DNA from: Halococcoides cellulosivorans
GTDB taxonomy: Archaea > Halobacteriota > Halobacteria > Halobacteriales > Haloarculaceae
Length of the DNA stretch: 64,000 nt
Reading direction: 5' to 3'
NCBI RefSeq assembly: GCF_003058365.1
Contig: NZ_CP028858.1
Span: forward strand, 2,530,836 to 2,594,835
In this document: positions 37,004 through 46,336 of the stretch, in pieces
Position numbering within the stretch: position 1 is the stretch's first letter
Layout of the letters: the number at the start of each line of letters is the position of its first letter
Translations under genes and position numbers: made by a program
The notes under the pieces: model-generated
The model's database searches: none
What the model was told of the DNA's origin: nothing
The model's input: the letters and a program-made list of their open reading frames with translations, nothing else

Positions 37004-39196
37004 ATGCAAGCATCCAAATCTCTCCCAGAAGCCGCGAAAGACACGATTCGCCGCAAATTCGATGGAGCAGAGTCGGAAGATCCGATAGTCCTCTGGTGGG
37101 ATGATGGCAACTACCTTGAAGACATCCTCCAGCAGGCTTGCTCCGAACTGGGTGTCCCGCTGAAGACTGCTGAAAAGACACCGCTCGAACTCCGTTCTGA
37201 CCCCGTCGACGGCGAACAGGTCTGGTACGTCCCACACGTCAAAGAACCAGCCGATAGAGAGGGCGACTACGACTGGTTCCGCGACGTCCAGCATACGGGC
37301 AGCGAGGTAGAGATGAGCATCGAAGACCTCACCGTCCACGCGTTTGAGCGCGGGCAACTCGATGCGTGGAAACTGAAGAACGCTACCGAGTCCGACGACC
37401 CACAGCAGCGCCGGGAGATCGCGCGAATTCTTCATGAGCAGCTCACCGGTGGCCAGCTCCCAACGCTCGAACAACTCCAGACCCAAATCGTCACCGGTGG
37501 GTACACCGATCCCGTGGCGTTCGTGCTGGAGAACGGCTGGGCAGATATCGACGACGACCCCCAGACCATCGACCAGATGAAGGACTTGCTGACCAGCGAG
37601 GGCGTCGACGCGGTCGCCGACGAGACTGATCCCACAGTCATCGAAACCCAAACGCGTCGGTGGGCGGTCGCGGAGTGGTTGATTCACGCCGGCGCCGACG
37701 CCGACCGCTTCCCTAGCGAGTTCCGGGCCGAAACCGCGGGCGCTCACGACCTCCCGGAACTCAAGTCCCTGCTGAACAACACGACATCACCTGACCTGAT
37801 CGCTGACCGCTATCTCGGTGAGGCGATGTGGCCCGACGTCATCGATTCCATCGACGATCCGTGGGAACTGTCGAGTTGCATTGTCGACGCCGCACTCGAA
37901 CGCCGTCTCTGGAAGGAGTGGCACGCGTCCTTCGACGCAGGCGACTACAAGGAGTGTCTCGACCGAGCAGAGGAACGGTACGAAACCCTCCTCGGGAGCG
38001 AAGACAGACACGGGAACTACCGAGGCGCCTTTGGCCCAGACAGTCCGTGGACACAAACGTGGGAGCAAGCCGCCGAGGTCGCGCGTCTCGCACATCAACT
38101 CGACACGTGGGACGAACGCGTGAACGACGACGTCGTCTCCCTGTACGCGGACGATGACGATGGCACGTGGCAGATCGACAACGCCGTCCTCAATCTCGTC
38201 GTCTCAGGCGAACCGGAGACCGACCTTCCTGGTGACCACCCGGCGACCGAGACGCTCAATGACCTCCGCACCCAGCTCCAGTCGGACTACGTCGACTACC
38301 TCGAAGACCTCGGCGACCTCGTCACTGAGACCGTCGAGGCAGGCGCTCCCTTCGTCGATGAGGATCACGCCTACCAGTTCTTCACCAAGGAGTCCGACGG
38401 CCTCGAAAGCGGGCAGACGGTCGCGCTGTTCGTGATCGACGCTCTTCGGCTTGACCTCGCCCGACGCCTTGCGGACGAACTCCGCGAGTACGTGGCAACT
38501 CTCCCAGCCGACGCGCCCGAGTTCGCCGTCGAAGAGAGTGTCTGGCTGGGGACGCTCCCCTCGGAGACCGAGTTCGGGAAGGCCGCTCTCACGCCTGGCG
38601 AAGTGCAGATGTTCGACATCTCGCTCGTCGACGGCGAGCTGCTACCGCTCCGCAACAACCGAAAAGTCACTCCAAACCGACGAAATTCGCTGTTAGACGG
38701 CGACGGCTGGACGGTCACCCGCGAGCAAGACGACGGCTGGCAGTCCACGCGTGTGGCCTACTTCAAGAACGACCTCGACAATATTGGCGAGACGGAACTC
38801 AGCGACCTCGAAGCAATGCTCGCCCAGCGTGTCGACTCGCTCGCGGAGTTCATTGGGACGAAAATCGAGCAGGGCGAGTGGGATCAGGCATACGTCTTGA
38901 CTGATCACGGGTTCGTTCTCCTTCCTGACGACGTAACCCCGGAGAAGATCTCGCGGCCGTCAGAGGCGTCGGACTCCGGACGTCGGTGGATCGCCGGCGA
39001 GGACGTCGACGAGGACTCACCCGGTGTGCTGCTCGACGCCAGCACTCGGTTAGGCTATCTTGACGCCAACGTCAGCGCCTTTGCGAGCCCACTCAAGCGA
39101 ATCAGCAAGCAGGGCGTCGGCGACGCCCGCTTTTACCACGGTGGGCTTCTCCCCCAGGAGTTTGTGCTCGACTTCATCAGTATCACGCAGGGTTAG
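37004..39196 (+). CDS. pglZ: PglZ, BREX alkaline-phosphatase-fold protein
   Basis: 730 residues. The PglZ metal site is seen as VIDALRLDLAR (D479) and VLTDHG (D634, H635), with a LPSETEFGKAAL stretch between them, typical of PglZ. The N-terminal half is helical. PglZ is the one component shared by all BREX types and is a metal-dependent nuclease or phosphatase-fold enzyme in characterised cases. GC-rich composition returns abruptly at this gene after the AT-rich cassette. Confidence 0.88.
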   Translation: MQASKSLPEAAKDTIRRKFDGAESEDPIVLWWDDGNYLEDILQQACSELGVPLKTAEKTPLELRSDPVDGEQVWYVPHVKEPADREGDYDWFRDVQHTGSEVEMSIEDLTVHAFERGQLDAWKLKNATESDDPQQRREIARILHEQLTGGQLPTLEQLQTQIVTGGYTDPVAFVLENGWADIDDDPQTIDQMKDLLTSEGVDAVADETDPTVIETQTRRWAVAEWLIHAGADADRFPSEFRAETAGAHDLPELKSLLNNTTSPDLIADRYLGEAMWPDVIDSIDDPWELSSCIVDAALERRLWKEWHASFDAGDYKECLDRAEERYETLLGSEDRHGNYRGAFGPDSPWTQTWEQAAEVARLAHQLDTWDERVNDDVVSLYADDDDGTWQIDNAVLNLVVSGEPETDLPGDHPATETLNDLRTQLQSDYVDYLEDLGDLVTETVEAGAPFVDEDHAYQFFTKESDGLESGQTVALFVIDALRLDLARRLADELREYVATLPADAPEFAVEESVWLGTLPSETEFGKAALTPGEVQMFDISLVDGELLPLRNNRKVTPNRRNSLLDGDGWTVTREQDDGWQSTRVAYFKNDLDNIGETELSDLEAMLAQRVDSLAEFIGTKIEQGEWDQAYVLTDHGFVLLPDDVTPEKISRPSEASDSGRRWIAGEDVDEDSPGVLLDASTRLGYLDANVSAFASPLKRISKQGVGDARFYHGGLLPQEFVLDFISITQG

Positions 39197-39251
39197 TAAC
39201 GACCGGACGGGCGATCACCTTTTTGTCGAAGGTCTATCTACCACCACGGAA

Positions 39252-39971
39252 ATGGCGTCTGATAAAAGAGTCGAGAATTACTTGAATCGAATCTGGAACA
39301 ATTGGCAGTTCGGTTCCGGCCCCTGCCAAGATTGTCCTAACCGGGACAATGCAGGATGCTATACCCCCTACTACGGTGACGGCATTCTTGATGCTGAGAT
39401 CGCCTTCGTGGCGGAAACCCCCGGAGGCGGTCGAGACATCCAAAATGAAGATCAACTCGACTGGGAGCTACCCGGGAGCTTTAGTGCCGAACGAGGCGGG
39501 GCCAGCAAACCGGGCTGGATTACAGACGGCAACAGAATTCCGGACGAATTTTTTGACAGTGTTGATGCTTGGTTCGAAGGAACGGGGCAGTATGACCGCG
39601 GGATCTATTTCACGAACGCCAAAAAGTGCCAAGACATCGATGGAAAAGACATGGAGTGGAAGAACATCAAAGCCAAACTGCATTGTCGTGAGTACTTAAA
39701 GCCTGAAATGAATGCTGTCGACCCAGAAGTTATAGTGGTCTTCGGGGAGAAGGCAACCGATACTACCTTTGATCTCTATGATGTCGACGAATATATTGAG
39801 GCTTTCAACGACGTTGCGCTCTCGGTGTACCGCGATAACGAGCCCTATGTAATACCTTCATATCATTGGAGTAACCTTTTCCGAAATCTGCGTCATATTG
39901 ACGGCATCGACAACCACGACGCTTACTGGGAATCGTTAGCTGACACCATTGAATCCACGCTTGATTCGTGA
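39252..39971 (+). CDS. Uracil-DNA-glycosylase superfamily protein nested in BREX
   Basis: 239 residues from ATG 39252 (frame open upstream but non-coding). It fits iron-sulphur family 4/5 UDGs: C25-x2-C28 at the N-terminus, FVAETPGGGRD in place of GEAPGxxED, IYFTNAKKC with C126, and LHCREYL with C145, so all four cluster cysteines are kept. The usual HPS motif is replaced by IPSYHWSNL, and a 25-residue insertion follows motif 1. This suggests a divergent glycosylase that may recognise a modified base rather than plain uracil. It lies 55 bases after pglZ and 72 before the helicase gene, less GC-rich than both. Confidence 0.7.
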   Translation: MASDKRVENYLNRIWNNWQFGSGPCQDCPNRDNAGCYTPYYGDGILDAEIAFVAETPGGGRDIQNEDQLDWELPGSFSAERGGASKPGWITDGNRIPDEFFDSVDAWFEGTGQYDRGIYFTNAKKCQDIDGKDMEWKNIKAKLHCREYLKPEMNAVDPEVIVVFGEKATDTTFDLYDVDEYIEAFNDVALSVYRDNEPYVIPSYHWSNLFRNLRHIDGIDNHDAYWESLADTIESTLDS

Positions 39972-40043
39972 GGTGTCGATAGTAGTGCACAAAACCGCTG
40001 ATAACTTTCAAGAATCTGTGCTTCGAAGGTGCAATATCCTTCG

Positions 40044-42959
40044 ATGACGGACGCCACCTTCTCGCCCGGACAGCAGATTGTTCTCAACGGCACGTCCGCG
40101 GAGGTCATCCAGAGGCGGACAGTTGGTGACATCGAGTATCTTCGAGCATACATCGACGGCGAGGGCGTCAAGACGGTCTGTCTGGACGACATCGATGTCC
40201 AACCACATCAAACTGGACTGGAGCGTCTCCCCGGACAGCAACTCGATGATCTCCATCCGGATCACGACTCCGTGTCCGCGCAGTGGTTCGATCTTCACAC
40301 GCAGGCGACGAAACTGAAACTCGCCCACGAACAGGGGCAACTACTGAGCATCTCGAACTCGCTCGTTCGACTGGAGCCCTACCAGCTTGACGCCGTGAAC
40401 TGGGTGATGCAGAAGCTTCGCCAGCGCGCACTCATCGGCGACGACGTCGGGCTCGGGAAGACGATCGAGGCAGGGCTCATCCTCAAGGAACTCTCGGCCC
40501 GCAATCGGGCCGACCGCGTCCTCTTCGTCGTCCCTGCCCACCTCCAGAAGAAGTGGATTCGAGACATGAATCGCTTCTTCGATGTCGATCTCACCGTCGC
40601 AGACCGGGCGTGGGTCGAAGGTGAGCGTCGACGACTCGGCGAGGAGGCCAATATCTGGAACCAAGACCAGCAACAGCTCGTCACCAGCATGGCGTTCCTG
40701 CGGCAAGACGAGTTCCGACCCGCACTCCGGGACGCGTTCTGGGACGTGGTTGTGGTCGATGAGGCACATAAGGCCGCAAAGCGGGGCGAGTCGCCGAGCA
40801 AGACGGCAAAGATGGTTGATACTGTCACGGGGAACTCCGACTCGCTGCTGCTCCTCAGCGCGACGCCCCACGACGGGAAGGGCGAAGCGTTTCGCTCACT
40901 CGTCGAGTATATCGACCCGTTCCTCGTCGCCGAGAACCGGGAACTCTCACAGGAGACAGTCGACCGCGTCATGATCCGTCGCGGGAAGACCGACATCTAC
41001 GACGAAGATGGTGAACGCGTCTTCCCAGACCGAGAGGTCAACTCGGTATCCGTCTCGATGACGCACGACGAGCGGCAGTTCTACCGGGCGGTCACTGACT
41101 ACGTCAAAAACGTCTACAACCGCTCGGAGAAACTGAACGAACCCGCGGTCGGGTTTGCGATGGCGCTCATGCAGAAACGGCTGGTGAGCAGCGTCGGCGC
41201 GATTCACGCGACGCTCCGTCGACGACTGGACGACCTTCTCGACGAAGAGGCAGAAACGGATGGCCTTTCCGAGGAAGCGCGGGCCTACCTCGACGGCGAG
41301 GATCTGGACGAGGACGACAAGCAACACGCGGAAGACGAGATCGGCGGTTTGACCGTCACCAGTACCGACGAACAGCTCCAAGAGGAGATCGATACGCTCC
41401 GCGATCTCGTCTCGCTGGCGGAGGACTTACCGGTCGACTCCAAGGCCCAGAAGGTCAGACGGTTCATCTCCCAACTCCTCGAGGAACAACCGGACGAGAA
41501 ACTCCTGTTGTTCACGGAGTACCGAGACACGCTCGACTATCTCCTCGAGTTCGTGCAGGACGAGCCGTGGGCCGACGAGATTCTCGTGATTCATGGCGAC
41601 GTAGACAAAGAGGAACGGGCGCGGATCGAAGACGAGTTCAACCACGGCCAGTCGCGGCTCCTGTTCGCGACCGACGCAGCGAGCGAGGGTATCGACCTCC
41701 AGCACAGCTGCCACATCATGGCCAACTACGAGCTGCCGTGGAACCCGAACCGGCTCGAGCAGCGGATCGGCCGCATCCATCGCTACGGACAGGAGGAGGA
41801 AGTCAAAGTCTGGAATTTCCTCTTCGACGACACCCGCGAGAGCGAGATCTTCGAGATGCTCCAAACCAAGGTTGAGGAGATCCGTTCCCAGCTCGGTAAC
41901 ACGGCGGACGTGCTCGGCATCCTCGACGACATCGACGTGGACTCGCTCATCATGGAGTCCATCGAGAACGACGAACCGCCGAGTGCGACCAAAGAGGAAC
42001 TCGAGGAGATGATTGAAGAACGTCAGCGGACGCTCGAGGAGTGGTACGAGCGAAGCCTCGTCGATACGAGTACGTTCGACGCCGAGAGTCGCCGGCAGAT
42101 TCAGGAGGTCGTCGACGAGTCAGAAAATGTCTACGGGAGCGAGGGAGACATTCGGGAGTTCTTCGAGCGAGCTGTGGAGGCCTTCGGAGGCGAATTCGAG
42201 AAGCGCGGCACCAATCTTTATCAGGCCGAGTTACCGGACGAAATCAATTCGCCTGGCCAAGATACAACGTTCGGTCCGTTCACGTTCGACCGCGACTTCG
42301 CGATGGATCACGAGGATATCACCTACCTCGCTCCAGACACGGACGTCCTGCAACGGCTCATGGCACGCGTGTTGGAGGACGTACGCGGTGAAGTCGGACT
42401 CAAACTACTCCCGTTCGTCGACACGCCGGGGATCACCTACAACTATCGTGTGGCGTTTGAGGACGGCACCGGCGACGTGATTCGCGAGGAGACCATCCCC
42501 GTCTTCGTAGATGCTGCGCAAGAGGACGCTCAGCAGGCGCTCGGTGAACGTATTATTGAGGGCGACTCGGTAGCAGCAAAGCCCGACGTCGACGACCTAC
42601 GAGCGGTTCTCGACGCTCAATCCGACTTACGGACGGCTGCCGATCGGTATGTGAGCGTGCGGGTCAACGAGATCAAGAACCACCTTCAAGAGAAGCGTCA
42701 CGAAGAGACCGCTCGGGAGCTGGAGAACCTCAAGGAATACGCGCAGGCGGAACGGGAACGCATCGAGTCCTTCATCGAGGAATACGAGCGCAAAGCCGAC
42801 GCCGGATCGGATATGGACATCGCGATCCGTGGCCAACGAGAGCGTCTCGAACAGCTCGAGGAGAGAATCGAAACGCGTCGCGACGAACTCCGGCGTCGGG
42901 AGCAGATCATCTCACTTGCACCCGAGGTCGAGAACTACTGTCTTACGCTCCCTCTTTGA
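40044..42959 (+). CDS. brxHII: SNF2-family helicase, BrxHII-like
   Basis: 971 residues from ATG 40044 (a GTG five codons upstream is possible). All SNF2 motifs are present: GDDVGLGKTIEAGL, VVVDEAHKAA, LLSATPHDG, TDAASEGIDL and EQRIGRIHRYGQ. The C-terminal 300 residues are acidic and end in a long coiled coil. HepA/SNF2-type helicases are the brxHII component of BREX type 5 and type 3 loci. As the last BREX gene it completes the type 5 set in this window. Confidence 0.82.
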   Translation: MTDATFSPGQQIVLNGTSAEVIQRRTVGDIEYLRAYIDGEGVKTVCLDDIDVQPHQTGLERLPGQQLDDLHPDHDSVSAQWFDLHTQATKLKLAHEQGQLLSISNSLVRLEPYQLDAVNWVMQKLRQRALIGDDVGLGKTIEAGLILKELSARNRADRVLFVVPAHLQKKWIRDMNRFFDVDLTVADRAWVEGERRRLGEEANIWNQDQQQLVTSMAFLRQDEFRPALRDAFWDVVVVDEAHKAAKRGESPSKTAKMVDTVTGNSDSLLLLSATPHDGKGEAFRSLVEYIDPFLVAENRELSQETVDRVMIRRGKTDIYDEDGERVFPDREVNSVSVSMTHDERQFYRAVTDYVKNVYNRSEKLNEPAVGFAMALMQKRLVSSVGAIHATLRRRLDDLLDEEAETDGLSEEARAYLDGEDLDEDDKQHAEDEIGGLTVTSTDEQLQEEIDTLRDLVSLAEDLPVDSKAQKVRRFISQLLEEQPDEKLLLFTEYRDTLDYLLEFVQDEPWADEILVIHGDVDKEERARIEDEFNHGQSRLLFATDAASEGIDLQHSCHIMANYELPWNPNRLEQRIGRIHRYGQEEEVKVWNFLFDDTRESEIFEMLQTKVEEIRSQLGNTADVLGILDDIDVDSLIMESIENDEPPSATKEELEEMIEERQRTLEEWYERSLVDTSTFDAESRRQIQEVVDESENVYGSEGDIREFFERAVEAFGGEFEKRGTNLYQAELPDEINSPGQDTTFGPFTFDRDFAMDHEDITYLAPDTDVLQRLMARVLEDVRGEVGLKLLPFVDTPGITYNYRVAFEDGTGDVIREETIPVFVDAAQEDAQQALGERIIEGDSVAAKPDVDDLRAVLDAQSDLRTAADRYVSVRVNEIKNHLQEKRHEETARELENLKEYAQAERERIESFIEEYERKADAGSDMDIAIRGQRERLEQLEERIETRRDELRRREQIISLAPEVENYCLTLPL

Positions 42960-43040
42960 ATTCCGTCAAAAACTAGTCTGCACGTGACGTTGTCAGCAAA
43001 GGACAACGTTAAGACGCTTCTCCTTACCCTTTACATCCGT

Positions 43041-43472
43041 ATGGTGGAAAATAGAGGGCAGCGGTTCAAAGAGATTGCAAGAACCGTTCGCAACAGGGAT
43101 GCAGGACGCTGCCTCCATTGTGATGAACCGGAAAGAGAGGAATTCCTTAGCGTCCACCACTTGGTTCCTGAATCAGACATTTCGGATGAGTTTGACCCTC
43201 ACCTTCCAGTGAACCTCGTCACACTTTGCCGGGAATGCCACAGCAAATTCGAAAACCAATCCCTCCCCTCACAGCTTAGACAGCTTGATATTGAGGAGCA
43301 CTCAGACCTGATGATTACTGACGCCGAACGGAGGGCCCTCAACAAGCGCTTGAAACAGATAGGCACCGAAATCCGCAAAGTCAAGAAGATATCTAAGTCC
43401 GAGTCACGCGAGTTATATGAGTACTACGTGGATAGAAACGGCGCACAAAGTGGACTATCCGATTTTAAATAG
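43041..43472 (+). CDS. HNH endonuclease
   Basis: 143 residues from ATG 43041. A zinc-type HNH core: C24-x2-C27 (CLHC), H39-H40 (SVHHLVP), N58 (VNLVTL) and C63-x2-C66-H67 (CRECHSKF). The C-terminal half is basic and helical, suitable for DNA binding. It lies 80 bases after brxHII and is less GC-rich. It may be a defence nuclease riding with BREX or a free-standing HNH; nothing ties it to BREX beyond position. Confidence 0.75.
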   Translation: MVENRGQRFKEIARTVRNRDAGRCLHCDEPEREEFLSVHHLVPESDISDEFDPHLPVNLVTLCRECHSKFENQSLPSQLRQLDIEEHSDLMITDAERRALNKRLKQIGTEIRKVKKISKSESRELYEYYVDRNGAQSGLSDFK

Positions 43473-43806
43473 CTACTCTCTTTTATATGTTGATTCACGG
43501 TGGTTCTGTTCCATAGTCATTGCTTCGCCAATCCGAATTCGGTCAATACTATCAACATGGCTCAAACGTCAAATCGTCAGACCAGCCACAGATTGACATC
43601 CTAGCTCGAACGGCAGGCCCTACTTGAGGACGAACTGGCGTCGCTTCGCGAGGATATCGAGGCTGTCGCGGACCAGCAATAAGGGAGACCACAGAGCCCC
43701 ATTCATCGATATCCTACGCTATTCTACCCTGCCTGTATTCGGGGAACAGTCACTGTTGGTGCTCTAACGGACGACACGCGAGACGAAAGTAGTCCCGCCA
43801 CTAGAC
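43473..43806. other. 334-base gap with gene remnant
   Basis: Holds no intact gene. A short reading frame from ATG 43557 stops after 15 codons; beyond that stop, in another phase, lies the 79-base remnant annotated separately. The remaining bases, including those between the remnant and the leftward gene at 43807, show nothing recognisable. Confidence 0.5.
43604..43682 (+). repeat. 79-base gene-end remnant, copy A
   Basis: Encodes the tail LERQALLEDELASLREDIEAV then ADQQ and a stop, with a stop codon just upstream in the same frame, so it is a stump. It aligns without gaps to 57999-58077 (63 of 79 bases identical by hand count), in the same orientation 14.4 kb away. Both encode a coiled-coil C-terminus of an unknown haloarchaeal protein. 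Confidence 0.6.
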
Positions 43807-44118
43807 CTAATCCCCTTCGTGGACGAGTTCGACGTGGTCGGCGTCGCTGATCAGGATCTGGATCTCGTCGAGTTTCTCGTAGCCCCGCTCCTTGCCGAAG
43901 ATTTTGTACGTGTTTCCTTTCTCCAGTCTGAGGTCAGGGTCGTAGACGACGAACTTCCGGGGTTCGATCCCCCGTGAACTGTCGTCCCCGAGCATCCCCT
44001 TCTGATAGGGTTTGTGCGCGTCGAGATCCTCGATGTAGGTCACCCACGCGTACACTACGATGTAGTTGCCAGTCGGTTCTACTTCGTCCAGGTCCTTGAC
44101 CTGCACTGACGAGGCCAT
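43807..44118 (-). CDS. Small hypothetical protein, possibly OB-fold-like
   Basis: 103 residues. Predicted mainly beta from alternating hydrophobics (YIVVYAWVTYIEDL, KFVVYDPDLRLEKGNTYKIFGKERGY), which recalls small OB-fold proteins, but no family is recognised. It starts one base after the stop of the upstream gene, so both are one operon. Confidence 0.5.
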   Translation of the reverse strand: MASSVQVKDLDEVEPTGNYIVVYAWVTYIEDLDAHKPYQKGMLGDDSSRGIEPRKFVVYDPDLRLEKGNTYKIFGKERGYEKLDEIQILISDADHVELVHEGD

Positions 44119-44119
44119 C

Positions 44120-44548
44120 TTATGCCCCTCCCTCGAATCGAACGGTCACTCCGTTCTCCATCTCGACAGTCGGTGAGCGATTCTGGCACCAGCGGCAGAT
44201 CGACTCGACAGTGTCGAATCGGTCGAGGTTCCCCCACTCAGCGCACCGGCCAAGATGGTCAGTGTCGAGCGTATCATAGTTCGCAGGCCAGACACTGGTA
44301 ATCTGGCTGTTCTGGACTCGGAAAACGACGTCACACGGAGCGTACAGCCGTGCCCCCTCACACGCCTGCTGCGAGGCTCCGACCACGACCGACTCCTGCC
44401 ACGCCGTCTCGATGTCGATGTCCGCACGAGGCGCACGCTCGGCCCAGCGCGTCCGTGCGTGGTCGGTGACTGGGGGCAGCGCTCCCCCCGTTCGCGTGTT
44501 TGGTCCGGCTCGGTGCGTCTCTTCGCGGAGAGATTTTGCAGCCGACAT
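44120..44548 (-). CDS. Hypothetical protein with C-terminal Cys pair
   Basis: 142 residues from ATG 44548; GTG 44551 is an alternative. Central stretch DHARTRWAERAPRADIDIETAW then ARLYAPCDVVFRVQNSQITSVWP resembles small toxin or immunity-type folds but is not assigned. The C-terminal part has a CRWC pair that could bind metal. It is first of a two-gene operon with the 103-residue protein. A TATA-like box lies at the leaderless distance upstream. Confidence 0.5.
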   Translation of the reverse strand: MSAAKSLREETHRAGPNTRTGGALPPVTDHARTRWAERAPRADIDIETAWQESVVVGASQQACEGARLYAPCDVVFRVQNSQITSVWPANYDTLDTDHLGRCAEWGNLDRFDTVESICRWCQNRSPTVEMENGVTVRFEGGA

Positions 44549-44575
44549 CACAGTACCATGATTGTTAGGTAGGGA

Positions 44576-44585
44576 CTTAAATTTT
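44576..44585 (-). promoter_or_regulatory. TATA-like box for the 44120-44548 gene
   Basis: On the minus strand AAAATTTAAG, 28-37 bases before ATG 44548, a suitable place for a leaderless or short-leader archaeal transcript. Confidence 0.4.
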
Positions 44586-44651
44586 GGGTATAGAGGCCTT
44601 CTAACTCCATAATATGGGCCTTAACAATATACTACGAGCATTATAATTCGG

Positions 44652-44683
44652 GCGCGATCGGACGCCCGCGCGCCCGATCGCGC
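44652..44683. repeat. GC-rich perfect hairpin
   Basis: GCGCGATCGG at 44652-44661 pairs with CCGATCGCGC at 44674-44683 across a 12-base GC-rich loop. It lies in the gap between the leftward operon start and the HEAT-repeat gene end. It could be a terminator of the HEAT gene or a protein-binding palindrome; no T-run follows on the minus strand. Confidence 0.45.
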
Positions 44684-44818
44684 ATATATGTGGGGCGGTG
44701 GTAATCGACAAAGAGGGGGAGCTGGGACCCCGTCACTTCTCACAGGAATTCTGAGCAGAATAATGCGTTTCACCTGGTCTAGGACCCCCCCGAAACTTTC
44801 GGGATTGATCCCTGGCCG

Positions 44819-46336
44819 TCACTCGAGGTCGTTTCGAGTCTCCTCAAGCACTGGCTCAAGCGTCTCTGGAGCGCCTTCCGACATCGCTCGAAGCAATTCC
44901 ACAGCACCCTCTACGTCACTATCGGGGGTCCGAGCGACGAGACGTCGCCCAAGGGCTGCAGCCCTCTCTGGATCGTTCTGAGCGACCGTGACAAGGGGGT
45001 CCGCTGCCGCGTCGTCTGACTCAGCCTCCCAGTGCGCGCTCAGAATATCACCAACAGTTTGCACCGCTGTCGAATCGGGTGCCCGATCGACGTTTTCGGC
45101 GAGCACCGTAGCTGCACGGACCCGAACTGTCTCGGCCGGGTCGGCGAGCGCAGCGTACAGCCCGTCCATCGGCAGATCAGTCTCCGGTGCGGCGTCGAGC
45201 GACTCTTCGATGAGGTCGAGCGCGCTCTCCTTCCCGAAGGAATCGCCGGCGAACACACGATTCGACGCCGTGCGGGTTGCTACTGACGCAGCTGGTTCAG
45301 CGAGTTGAGGGTACTGCTCGAGGAGCCGGGAGAACGCGTTGACGAGGTTTCGGTCAATCTCTGTGTCTGGTGATAGCTGGGTCGCCGTCTCGCCGATGGC
45401 CTTGAGCTCCGTCACGATTTCCTCCCCATTGTCGGATGGAGAGGTGAACAGCGAGGAGTTCCTCCAGAGAAGTTCACTGGCTCGGCGTCGAACGACCGGT
45501 GAGGACGACCCCAGAGACTCGTTCAACCCCCGTGCGATCCCCGGCGCGAGCGCAACGATCTCTTCGGGTGGCTCGGTAGCGGGACGGACCTCGGACAGGG
45601 CTTGGCGGAGCCCATCGAGTGCAGTGCGCTGGATACCGACACGGTCATCAGAAAGTCCGTCACGGTATGCATCGATCGCCGTCCGGAACCCATCGGGATC
45701 GTCGGACGACTCAGGTGCCCTGAGAGCGGCGAGAGCGTGTCCGCGGACGAACGGGTCGTCATCCCTGGCCGTCGCTGCAAACTCTTCGAGGTACTCCGTC
45801 AGATCCGAATCGAGCAGCGTGAGCACACCGTCGTTGTCCCGGCACTCGACGATCGAGAGTGCGGCCCCACGTCGAACCGTTCGGTGCTCGTCCGAGAGCG
45901 CATCCACGATCGCGGGAATCAGTTCGTCTAGGACGTCGCGAGGGAACAGATGGCCTGACGCGTACGGCGCGAGCCACCGGACGGCACAGACCACACCAGC
46001 ACGAACGACGATATCGTCGGCGGAGATGTCCCCGACGAATCGCTGGTTGTCCTCACCACGAATCCTTACGAGGTGGTCCCCTTTGGCGGTAGAAAGCTGC
46101 TGTATCCGCTGTCGAGCCGCGATTCGAACCGATCTGGACTCACTCACGGCCGCGATCGCGAGTCCATACAGGCCATCGATCGGCCGGTCGTCAGTCCCGA
46201 CCTCGAGCACCGTCTCCATCGCACGGCGGACATCCTCGGGATCGTCCGGATTGAGATCTGTCCCCGATGGACGGTCAACGGCCTCCAGAACGGATGCAGC
46301 CACTACTGCACGGGCCGTCTCGAACTCAGTGCTCAT
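44819..46336 (-). CDS. HEAT-repeat protein
   Basis: 505 residues from ATG 46336. Composed of repeated two-helix units with a hydrophobic-Ala pattern and recurring D-x-V-R-x-x-A/R-A elements (for example DEHRTVRRGAALSIVE, DDPFVRGHALAALRA, ADPAETVRVRAATVLAE), which are HEAT or armadillo-like repeats used as protein scaffolds. It overlaps the end of the upstream 125-residue gene by 11 bases, so the two are likely coupled. Specific function unknown. Confidence 0.65.
   Translation of the reverse strand: MSTEFETARAVVAASVLEAVDRPSGTDLNPDDPEDVRRAMETVLEVGTDDRPIDGLYGLAIAAVSESRSVRIAARQRIQQLSTAKGDHLVRIRGEDNQRFVGDISADDIVVRAGVVCAVRWLAPYASGHLFPRDVLDELIPAIVDALSDEHRTVRRGAALSIVECRDNDGVLTLLDSDLTEYLEEFAATARDDDPFVRGHALAALRAPESSDDPDGFRTAIDAYRDGLSDDRVGIQRTALDGLRQALSEVRPATEPPEEIVALAPGIARGLNESLGSSSPVVRRRASELLWRNSSLFTSPSDNGEEIVTELKAIGETATQLSPDTEIDRNLVNAFSRLLEQYPQLAEPAASVATRTASNRVFAGDSFGKESALDLIEESLDAAPETDLPMDGLYAALADPAETVRVRAATVLAENVDRAPDSTAVQTVGDILSAHWEAESDDAAADPLVTVAQNDPERAAALGRRLVARTPDSDVEGAVELLRAMSEGAPETLEPVLEETRNDLE

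Noticed and set aside
43958-43974. Perfect tRNA T-arm look-alike (CGGGG TTCGATC CCCCG)
   Set aside because: It is inside a coding gene, and no acceptor, D-arm or anticodon arm pairs around it. It might be an attachment-site echo, but no integrase or second copy was found.
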